Source: Bordetella genomosp. 13
GTDB taxonomy: Bacteria; Pseudomonadota; Gammaproteobacteria; Burkholderiales; Burkholderiaceae_B
Assembly: GCF_002119665.1 (NCBI RefSeq)
Contig: NZ_CP021111.1
Span: forward strand, 4,836,001 to 4,900,000
Direction of reading: 5' to 3'
Length of the DNA stretch: 64,000 nucleotides
Position numbers and translations under genes: made by a program. Shown here piece by piece: positions 57,526 to 64,000 of the stretch. How positions within the stretch are numbered: position 1 is the stretch's first letter; each line of letters starts with the position of its first letter. Under the pieces are notes generated by a model. That model saw only the letters and a list, made by a program, of their open reading frames with translations, ran no database searches and had not been told where the DNA came from.

Positions 57526-59381
57526 GACTCTTGAGCCTCGTCCCAGTCGTCGTCCGCAGTCTCCATCGCCATGGTCGCGCTAGCCTCGGATTGCTGCAGG
57601 GTCTTACCCATGGCCCGGTCGATCATCGCCAGCAAAGCTTGTTTGCGACTGGCATAAAAGCCGTGGAAGTCATCGGCCCGAAGCAGAGTCGGATCAATAG
57701 AGTGGGTTCGCAAGATGGCGTCCATCGCAGCATCATCGATCTGGACCTGCTCGTGCCTCTGTAGCTTGCCAAGGTAGATAGAGGGAGCTACACCGCCGAT
57801 CATGCGATTGGCCTTATACGAAAGCGGAGTCTTGTTGACTACAGTGTTGTACTGCCTCTTGCTGATGCCCTGTTTCTCGCACCAGTCCTGCGGAAAGATG
57901 TGATGGATATCCAGCACCACGTCCTCTGCATCCAACTCCGAGATAGTGCCCTTCCAAAAGAAGTCGGCCGCACTGCCACGCAGCAACAGCACGTTGAGGC
58001 CTTTGTAGGCCGCGCTTTGACGCGAGCTCATGCGATCCAGCCTATCGGGCCTGAACGCCGCGTCTTGGACGGTACGCGGTTCGAACATCGCATCATCGCC
58101 ATTTATCCAAGCCAGTAGGTCTTCTACATCGTTGGCCATGCGAGTTTCGACTGCGCCGCCGTACAACTCGCCAAGTACGCCGCACCAGTACCAGCGCACG
58201 AGTTTGTCGTAAATGCGAGGCTCCTTCCAGCGTTCTCCCAGCAATGCCAGCACAGCGGCGAGCGGAGCCAACTGCGTGCGGTAAGGAAGGTCACGCACAT
58301 CCCGGACGCACTCGCGCTTAAGAAGCTTCGCTGCACGTTTGAAGCCATCTTCGGCAGCGTCTGCCCATTCCCTGTACGCCGCCAACGGCAATTCGAGGAT
58401 GGTGCCGCGCTTCGCGCTAACAGGTGTCACTTGCTTCCCCGTCTTACCCGCAGCCAAGTCGGCCTGCCTGCGTCGCAACGAATGAAGCATGGCAATCGTC
58501 TGCAGGAAGTCCGTAGACTCCAGCGCGCTCAGTACCGGTTCCTGTGCAAGCCGCTTTTGACGTGACTCCACGTTCCGCGTTGGGCTCCCAAACCAATCGT
58601 CTCGCAGGTTGTAGCCATCGGCTGCATAGGTGGCGGTGACCAGCTCGAACACATTGAGCGGCACGCCGCCTGTGTTCACTTTCTCGAACACCAGGCACAC
58701 GGCCTCTTTGCTCGTTGCCTTGTGCAATTGGATGACTGGCAACTGGTAATTGCGGAAGGCCTGTAGTACTTGCTTGCGGAACTTCATGTACGTCGGAAAG
58801 TGCTCAGGACACGCTTCCTGCAGCCCCTCTTCCCAGGCGTCCGAATTGAGCGTCTGACGGCAGGGAAAGAAAAGCCGCTGGTACTCTTTCTCTGACGTGG
58901 TCAGATCGAGCTTGATATCGCGACCGAAATTTTCACGCACGCACTTGTCTGCCTCAACGGCGATGATGGCGTCGTCCAGCGACTCCACACCTTCGAGGGC
59001 TCTTTGAATATCCCAGTAGTAGTACCGCTCAATGGCACGACCCTTCTCGTTGCGCGTTGCCACCGGCCCGTCGATAGCGAGCACCTGCGTGAGTGTGGTT
59101 AGCCGTTGCTGGCCATCAAGAATGAGCAACTCGGCCGCTGAAGCCTCGGAGGGCAGTTTCACACCCTCCACCGGCCGAATCTGGAATCGTGTTTCGCCGC
59201 CTGTTTCCAACAGCATTACGGCACCCACTGGGAATGAACGGGCGATACTCACCAAGAGGCTACGCACGTGGCTGTCGTCCCAAACCCATCCGCGCTGGAA
59301 GTCCGGCAGCTGGACCTTGCCGATGCTGACGTCCTTCAGTACGTCGTCCAGAGAACGTTTGGTGCTATCGAAGTGGCTCAT
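57522..59381 (-). CDS. DUF262/DUF1524 (GmrSD-like) predicted nuclease
   Basis: This 619-aa protein has an N-terminal DUF262 domain (about 10-300) with the ParB-like motifs LPDFQRGWVW and ILDGQQRLTTL (about 86-97) and FEKVNTGGVPLN (about 232). It also has a C-terminal DUF1524 HNH-type domain with DIHHIFPQDW (His 493/494) and VVNKTPLSYKANR (Asn 516). In GmrSD, BrxU and SspE this pair uses nucleotide hydrolysis to control DNA cleavage of modified phage DNA. The gene sits between hsdS and hsdR with 4-base overlaps on both sides, so it is made as part of the restriction operon. The DNA it attacks is unknown. Confidence 0.88.
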   Translation of the reverse strand: MSHFDSTKRSLDDVLKDVSIGKVQLPDFQRGWVWDDSHVRSLLVSIARSFPVGAVMLLETGGETRFQIRPVEGVKLPSEASAAELLILDGQQRLTTLTQVLAIDGPVATRNEKGRAIERYYYWDIQRALEGVESLDDAIIAVEADKCVRENFGRDIKLDLTTSEKEYQRLFFPCRQTLNSDAWEEGLQEACPEHFPTYMKFRKQVLQAFRNYQLPVIQLHKATSKEAVCLVFEKVNTGGVPLNVFELVTATYAADGYNLRDDWFGSPTRNVESRQKRLAQEPVLSALESTDFLQTIAMLHSLRRRQADLAAGKTGKQVTPVSAKRGTILELPLAAYREWADAAEDGFKRAAKLLKRECVRDVRDLPYRTQLAPLAAVLALLGERWKEPRIYDKLVRWYWCGVLGELYGGAVETRMANDVEDLLAWINGDDAMFEPRTVQDAAFRPDRLDRMSSRQSAAYKGLNVLLLRGSAADFFWKGTISELDAEDVVLDIHHIFPQDWCEKQGISKRQYNTVVNKTPLSYKANRMIGGVAPSIYLGKLQRHEQVQIDDAAMDAILRTHSIDPTLLRADDFHGFYASRKQALLAMIDRAMGKTLQQSEASATMAMETADDDWDEAQES

Positions 59382-60724
59382 ACGGGTGATGCGTCCGGAT
59401 TGTGGTCAGTGAGAGCAGTCACACCGCGTACGTCGATCTGACCGGTCACGGCTGCTGCTATCAGGGCTGCACGACGTTCCTTAAGTAGAGCTATCGCTTG
59501 CTCGGCGCGTTTCCTGAGTTCATCCAAGCGAGCTGATTCCGCACGAATGTAGTCCACTATGGACTGTTGCTCTTCTAGCTGAGGTAGGGCCACTTGGACG
59601 TTCCGGAAATCCTCCCAGTAGAGCCGTAGCCGGAAGTCAGTGATACCGCGAGAATGACGTTTCATCTCTGTGATTGCAGCAGGAGTGCGAAGCAATAGTT
59701 CGATGAACTCTGTGAGCAGCCGCCGGAGTGGGCGCGCAACAACGTACGCTGGGCTTACCATTCCAGGGACAGTTACGGTGCCGAACGCTCCCTGCCACGC
59801 CCTCATCATGTTGTACACAAGATCATCCGGAAGTACCGATTTGTACTTGGAGCGATCTTCGCTACGCGCTACGTTTCGCTCCATTTCATCTTCTCGCAGC
59901 TCACGGTCTGAAACGCCATTGTGGATAGAGACGCTCAATATCGGCAACTCATCACGACCCGCCTCTACCACCTCTTGAAAGATATTCGCTAACCGATCCA
60001 CCTGCCAATGTGCCGGCACCTCGCCCAACCATGCCACCTCGGAATCCTTTATCGGCGTATCGGGATTGAGGCCACGGGTGACGGCGTGCGAGATGGTGGC
60101 CTGGCGCTTCTCGGCCAGCAGGGCGATCAGCTTTTTCTGCTCGGCGATCAGATCGTCGATTTTGGCGGTTTCACGGTCTAAGAATGCCGCTATGTGGTGC
60201 TGTTCTCTTGGGCACGGGAAAGGGGTCGGCACCGCCTCCACTTTTTCGGCTGTAAAGTGAGCGATCGTGGACTTATTGCAGACGACGTCAACATAGCCCC
60301 TCATCTTCAAAGCCAATAGCCAATAGAACAAAAAGCCCGTTTGGTGAAGCCCGAGCGAACGAACCCGGTTAACCGAGTTTTGAAAATAGCATTCCGGTAC
60401 GTCATGCCGCCAAATCGCAGCGCGTCCCACGTCGCCGCCTTCGCTGACAAGCAGGTCGCCTCCTTTCAAGGAGAGAGCTTCACGCTCGCGCGCAGAGAAC
60501 CACATCTTCTTGACGTCGGCTGCGTCAATCCAGCCGCTCTGGATGTTCGCAGCACGCATGTAAGCACAAAACAAGTCGTCGGGCTCTCTCTTTTCGGTCT
60601 GCAGCATTTTCCCGAGCCGGACATCAAATCCTCTTTTTAACGGCCCTACTACCCAATGCGCCGGAACCTCCCCCAGCCACTCAACCCCGCTATCCCGATA
60701 CGCCGGATACCTAGGCAAACTCAT
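59378..60724 (-). CDS. hsdS: type I restriction-modification specificity subunit
   Basis: This 448-aa subunit holds two target-recognition domains separated by conserved helices. The two halves begin with near-identical spacers, [11 protein letters not shown] (about 14) and [11 protein letters not shown] (about 233). The helical parts are [20 protein letters not shown] and [20 protein letters not shown]. It decides which bipartite sequence is methylated and cut. Both halves are intact, so the site should be asymmetric and bipartite. It overlaps hsdM and the DUF262 gene by 4 bases each. Confidence 0.93.
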   Translation of the reverse strand: MSLPRYPAYRDSGVEWLGEVPAHWVVGPLKRGFDVRLGKMLQTEKREPDDLFCAYMRAANIQSGWIDAADVKKMWFSAREREALSLKGGDLLVSEGGDVGRAAIWRHDVPECYFQNSVNRVRSLGLHQTGFLFYWLLALKMRGYVDVVCNKSTIAHFTAEKVEAVPTPFPCPREQHHIAAFLDRETAKIDDLIAEQKKLIALLAEKRQATISHAVTRGLNPDTPIKDSEVAWLGEVPAHWQVDRLANIFQEVVEAGRDELPILSVSIHNGVSDRELREDEMERNVARSEDRSKYKSVLPDDLVYNMMRAWQGAFGTVTVPGMVSPAYVVARPLRRLLTEFIELLLRTPAAITEMKRHSRGITDFRLRLYWEDFRNVQVALPQLEEQQSIVDYIRAESARLDELRKRAEQAIALLKERRAALIAAAVTGQIDVRGVTALTDHNPDASPV

Positions 60725-62565
60725 TCCGCCAGCTCCCCCAGCATCCGCACGATATTCGCGGACACAGCCTTGAGATCCTCATCAATCGCATGCAGACTGC
60801 GCGGCGGCTCGAACACATAGAAGTGCCGGTTGAAAGGGATCTCGTAGCCAACCTTCGTCTTGTCGTGATCGATCCAGGCGTCCGGCGCGTGCGGCAGCAC
60901 CTCACGTTCGAAGTAGGCTTGCACGTCCTCGGACAACGGCACGTTTTCTGTGTCTCGCAGCGCGGTGTCAGGCTGCGGCTTACCCTTCTGCTTGCCCTTC
61001 GCGCCCACGACCACGTTGCCGTCCGCATCTCGCAGTGGTCGCTCCACAGTGATGGTGGTGTAGCCGAAGGCATCGTTACGGAAGATGCGTGAAACCGGCA
61101 CGCGCTTGATACGGCCGCCTTCTGGTGCCATCGGCGCAGTCCCGTCCGCAGCTAGCAAACGCGGCTCGCCAACCAATTGACCCTCGCCATTCAGCACGCT
61201 GACCATCTCGGCCTCTACAAATTCGCCGAACAGCCGGGTTACGGTGCCGATGTGCTCGTCGCTCAGCTCTTTTCGCTTCGACCCCAGACTCTTGCGCATC
61301 TTTTGCCAGAAGCTGCTGGCATCGATCAACTGCACGAGACCCTTACGGTGTTCGGGTTTGCGGTTCGAGACAATCCAGACGTAAGTAGAGATGCCGGTGT
61401 TGTAGAACATGTCCGTCGGCAGGCCTACGATGGCCTCGACCAAGTCGTTCTCAAGCACGTACCGGCGGATCTCGCTTTCGCCGCTGCCCGCCCCGCCGGT
61501 GAACAGCGGCGAGCCGTTCAGCACGATGCCGAAGCGGCTACCACCGTCGGTGGCGGGTCGCATCTTGGCGAGCAGGTGCATGAGGAACAACATCGAGCCG
61601 TCAGACACGCGCGGTAGGCCCGGGCCGAAACGGCCGTCAAAGCCCTTTTGCTCGTGCTCCTGCCGCACCGCCTTCTCAACCTTCTTCCACTCCACGCCAA
61701 ACGGCGGATTGGAAAGCATGTAGTCGAACTTGCGCCCCGGATGTCCGTCGTCGCTCAGCGTGTTGCCGGCCACTACGTTGCCGACGTCCTGACCCTTGAT
61801 GAGCATGTCGGCCTTGCAGATCGCATACGACTCGTCGTTGAGTTCCTGGCCGTACATGGTGAGGCGGGCTTGCGGGTTGTGCTCGAGCAGAAATTCGCCT
61901 GCCACCGACAACATGCCGCCCGTGCCGGCCGTCGGGTCATAGATGGTTCGCACTACCGCGTTCCCCGGCGTCAGCACGTCGCTGTCCTCGATGAAGAGCA
62001 AATTCACCATGAGGCGAATCACTTCGCGCGGGGTGAAGTGCTCCCCGGCGGTCTCGTTCGAGATTTCGGCGAACTTTCGGATCAACTCTTCGAACGCCAG
62101 GCCCATCTGCACGTTGTCGACTACGCCAGGGTGCAGGTCGATGTTTGCGAACTTTTCGGTGACGAGATAGAGCAGATTCGCCTTCGCCAGGCGCTCGACC
62201 TGAGTATGGAAGTCGAAGCGCTCGAAGATGTCGCGCGCGGCGGGCGAGAACGCCTGCACGTATGCATACAGGTTTTGGCGGATCTGGTCCTGGTCGCCCA
62301 GCACCTTCACGAGGTCGAGGGGCGAGGCGTTGTAGAACCCGATGTTGCCAGCGGCTCGCAGAAGGAATGGCTCGGGGTTGAGGCCAAGCTTAGTCTTGGC
62401 TTCGAGTTCCGCCAGCACAGCTTGCTTGGTTGCGTCGAGCACGCAGTCCAGGCGGCGCAATACGGTGAACGGCAGGATGACTCGGCCGTACTCGCTTTGT
62501 TTGTAGTCGCCGCGCAGCAGGTCGGCCACGGACCAGATGAAAGAAGAAAGAGCTTGGTGGTTCAT
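60721..62565 (-). CDS. hsdM: type I restriction-modification DNA methyltransferase subunit
   Basis: This 614-aa N6-adenine methyltransferase has the SAM motif [10 protein letters not shown] (about 210) and the catalytic motif [12 protein letters not shown] (NPPF, about 286). The N-terminal helical domain starts [20 protein letters not shown], which fixes the start at 62565; the open frame upstream has a different composition. It is the first gene of the operon and would protect host DNA together with HsdS. Confidence 0.95.
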   Translation of the reverse strand: MNHQALSSFIWSVADLLRGDYKQSEYGRVILPFTVLRRLDCVLDATKQAVLAELEAKTKLGLNPEPFLLRAAGNIGFYNASPLDLVKVLGDQDQIRQNLYAYVQAFSPAARDIFERFDFHTQVERLAKANLLYLVTEKFANIDLHPGVVDNVQMGLAFEELIRKFAEISNETAGEHFTPREVIRLMVNLLFIEDSDVLTPGNAVVRTIYDPTAGTGGMLSVAGEFLLEHNPQARLTMYGQELNDESYAICKADMLIKGQDVGNVVAGNTLSDDGHPGRKFDYMLSNPPFGVEWKKVEKAVRQEHEQKGFDGRFGPGLPRVSDGSMLFLMHLLAKMRPATDGGSRFGIVLNGSPLFTGGAGSGESEIRRYVLENDLVEAIVGLPTDMFYNTGISTYVWIVSNRKPEHRKGLVQLIDASSFWQKMRKSLGSKRKELSDEHIGTVTRLFGEFVEAEMVSVLNGEGQLVGEPRLLAADGTAPMAPEGGRIKRVPVSRIFRNDAFGYTTITVERPLRDADGNVVVGAKGKQKGKPQPDTALRDTENVPLSEDVQAYFEREVLPHAPDAWIDHDKTKVGYEIPFNRHFYVFEPPRSLHAIDEDLKAVSANIVRMLGELAE

Positions 62566-62812
62566 CGAAACCCAGCAGCTATTGTCGCAAACACAAACAG
62601 TAACACCAGTCGGCGACCGGCTCATCGGACCACCACCGCACAGGCCCGGTTGCGACAGGCCTGCAGCGCACGAGCGTCCGACTTCCGAGACTGATAAGCG
62701 CATCGTTGCAAGAAAGCAACGAATCGACTATAAGTCCCCAATCTAGTCCCCCACGCAGCCTTTCTGGGCGCGGCGCCTTTATACATGCGGCTTTCCAACA
62801 GTTTTGCGGGCG
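62566..62812. promoter_or_regulatory. promoter region of the restriction operon
   Basis: This is non-coding leader of the minus-strand operon. It holds a perfect 6-bp stem inverted repeat, CGTTGC and GCAACG (62704-62709 with 62716-62721), next to plausible minus-strand promoter elements TTGCTT and TTATCA about 16 bases apart. The right copy of the island-end motif lies upstream of them. No controller (C) protein gene is present. Confidence 0.4.
62732..62753. repeat. right copy of island-end motif
   Basis: This 22-base motif, ending in TAGTCCCCCA, is 18/22 identical to 52855-52876 in direct orientation. It lies 60 bases inside the right attachment repeat. Confidence 0.5.
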
Positions 62813-62827
62813 CGCCCCAGGCCACCA
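62813..62827. repeat. attR-type direct repeat of the tRNA-Phe 3' end
   Basis: CGCCCCAGGCCACCA is an exact copy of the last 15 bases of tRNA-Phe but lacks the rest of the tRNA. It marks the right island boundary. Confidence 0.85.
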
Positions 62828-62860
62828 AAACACTGGTCCCAGCGCCCGCTGGGATGCCGA

Positions 62861-62894
62861 AAAGCCCCAAGCATCAAAGACTTGGGGCTTTTTT
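62861..62894 (+). terminator. rho-independent terminator, probably the original tRNA-Phe terminator
   Basis: A 10-bp stem (62862-62871 with 62881-62890) with a 9-base loop ends in a T-run. It starts 34 bases after the right attachment repeat, with a smaller 7-bp hairpin (62837-62854) in between. This is where the terminator of the tRNA would be if the island were removed. Confidence 0.8.
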
Positions 62895-63094
62895 ATGTCC
62901 GAAGCCGGTGCGCGAAGCGATCGGCCGTGCGCGAGATGGCTGGGCTGAATATCGTGGCGGTGGACATCAACACCGCCAGTCCGCCACACGACGTCAACGG
63001 CGCCGCGGCTGGCAGGCAGTGCCGGCCTAGACGCCGCGCTGCGCCCGCCACGTGCCTGCCGCCACGGACTGCCCTCCCGCAAGAAAGCCCTTCC
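62895..63094. other. intergenic stretch right of the island
   Basis: GC-rich chromosomal sequence lies between the displaced terminator and the end of the esterase gene. No convincing gene or RNA is seen. Confidence 0.4.
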
Positions 63095-64000
63095 CTATTG
63101 CGCGCAGGCGAACGACGCGGCCAGGTTGGGATCGCCCGAACCCTTGTACCGCGGCCATTGCGGGTAATCGCACAGCGGCCGCGTGCGCCCGGGCACGCCG
63201 GCGGTGTCCGCGACCACCTGGTTGGCGGGGCTGACGCCCTGCTCGACCCATTGCTCCAGCGCCGTCAGCGAATCCCAGGCGGCGTTGAAGGTCGTGCTGG
63301 CGGCATGGCCATAACCGGGCACTTCGTAGTACCGCGCAAACGACGTGACCCGCTCGGCGCCCATCTGGCTTTGCAGCCGCTGGTAGTACTCTTCCGTGGC
63401 CCGCGTGCTGACCAGCACGTCCGACAGGCCATGGGCGAGCAGCAGCTTGCCGCCACGCGCCGCGAAGGCCGAGATGTCGGTCGAGGTGTCCAGCTTGCGG
63501 CTGAGCTCGCTGATGCGCGGCCCCCAGGGTCCGGGGTTTTCCGGGTCCAGCTGCAGGGAGTCGAACGTGGGATCGCGGGTGACCGAATACTTGATCCACT
63601 GGTCGACCAGCACGCTGATATACGGCGCCGTGCGCGGCATCGGCATGACGGGCTGGGTGGTCCCCAGCGCGAGAAACGTCACCACCGGCTGCAGCGGCGA
63701 CGGGTTGCTGGTGATGCCCAGGTCCGCGCCCCACACGTTGTAGCCCGGATAGTGCGTCTCGCCACTGGCCAGCGAAAAGTTGAAGACCGTATCGGTATTC
63801 ATGACCTGCAATGCCTCGATCTGCGCATCCGAAAGGCAGGTATCGCCGGTATCCGCGCCGCCGGAACAGCGCAGCGGCGCGCCGCCCACCGTGGCGGTCA
63901 TCGGGTCGAACCGCGCGTTGCATAGTCGCTGGTCGCTGATGAGCCCGTCCTGTACGCCATCGAGCGCGTCGCAGGCCTCCACGGCCGCCTGGTACACCAG
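63095..64000 (-). CDS. tannase/feruloyl esterase family protein (partial, C-terminal part)
   Basis: This is the last 301 codons of a longer gene whose start lies beyond the window. The segments ACDALDGVQDGLISD and CLSDAQIEALQVM are typical of the tannase/feruloyl esterase family, which hydrolyses esters of aromatic acids. The catalytic Asp is likely in LLLAHGLSDVLVST and the His in YYEVPGYGHAAST. The family's usual HC motif, where a Cys follows the catalytic His and bonds to the one beside the Ser, reads HA here. The catalytic Ser region is outside the window. Confidence 0.85.
   Translation of the reverse strand: MVYQAAVEACDALDGVQDGLISDQRLCNARFDPMTATVGGAPLRCSGGADTGDTCLSDAQIEALQVMNTDTVFNFSLASGETHYPGYNVWGADLGITSNPSPLQPVVTFLALGTTQPVMPMPRTAPYISVLVDQWIKYSVTRDPTFDSLQLDPENPGPWGPRISELSRKLDTSTDISAFAARGGKLLLAHGLSDVLVSTRATEEYYQRLQSQMGAERVTSFARYYEVPGYGHAASTTFNAAWDSLTALEQWVEQGVSPANQVVADTAGVPGRTRPLCDYPQWPRYKGSGDPNLAASFACAQ

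Larger units (their letters stand above)
52727..62827. mobile_element. genomic island inserted at tRNA-Phe, carrying a composite restriction system
   Basis: This segment of about 10.1 kb lies between two copies of the tRNA-Phe 3' end. It contains an IS3-family element and the hsdM-hsdS-DUF262-hsdR operon, and little else. GC content looks lower than in the flanks. The terminator that probably belonged to tRNA-Phe now sits just beyond the right repeat. No integrase, excisionase, replication or transfer gene is present, so the island is probably fixed unless helped in trans. Confidence 0.8.

Noticed and set aside
62579..63082. Open frame crossing the right attachment repeat and the terminator
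   Set aside because: It spans a clear terminator hairpin and a recombination boundary and shows no domain.

Overview
The window is GC-rich chromosomal DNA (about 68% by eye) that looks like a betaproteobacterium of the Alcaligenaceae, of the Bordetella/Achromobacter type. Three things suggest this: four separate Bug-type periplasmic solute receptors, the gene order hemA-prfA-prmC-grxD-ubiX, and many LysR, GntR, IclR and MarR regulators next to small catabolic operons. The assignment is inferred from content and order, not from a database match.

Layout. 91-6047 is a complete MexEF-OprN/OqxAB-type RND efflux operon ending in a strong terminator. 6110-9275 holds a 12-C homopolymer, the RNA ligase-like thpR, a GlxA-type AraC regulator, a coupled pair of small membrane proteins and a 5'-nucleotidase-like protein. 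9335-13340 has two Fe(II)/2-oxoglutarate dioxygenases and a SAF-domain dehydrogenase around a GntR regulator with a perfect palindromic operator. 13423-20290 contains an orphan antitoxin, a LysR/MFS pair, two convergent Bug receptors, and a D-2-hydroxyacid dehydrogenase operon with its LysR. 20477-30414 carries housekeeping genes (ilvD, queC, ppc) interleaved with an M20 peptidase, a LysR, a GNAT/MFS pair and, just after ppc, a HigBA-type toxin-antitoxin pair (30443-31029).

31166-35358 is an IclR-controlled unit: a 3-hydroxyacyl-CoA dehydrogenase and SDR on one side and a CoA-transferase (pcaIJ-like) on the other. The same pair of 15-bp palindromic boxes, with identical spacing, precedes both operons. 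35479-39122 carries an FxLYD protein, a beta-carbonic anhydrase and the assimilatory sulfite/nitrite reductase cysI with its DUF934 partner. 39186-42385 is a sulfatase-superfamily enzyme with a Bug receptor and a MarR regulator. 42396-48074 is a second IclR cluster whose five genes (Bug receptor, acyl-CoA ligase, citryl-CoA-lyase-like enzyme, two SDRs) form a tightly coupled catabolic operon. 48123-52434 is the core block ubiX-grxD-prmC-prfA-hemA.

52666-52741 is tRNA-Phe(GAA). A roughly 10.1-kb island (52727-62827) is inserted at its 3' end, bounded by a 15-bp direct repeat of the tRNA end. What looks like the original tRNA terminator now lies just beyond the far repeat. The island holds an IS3-family element and a four-gene operon hsdM-hsdS-(DUF262/DUF1524 nuclease)-hsdR in which every junction is a 4-bp overlap. 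This is a type I restriction-modification system with a GmrSD-like predicted nuclease built into it, and it is the most interesting system here. No integrase is present; matching motifs near both ends suggest that one was lost. A partial tannase/feruloyl-esterase-family gene runs off the right edge.
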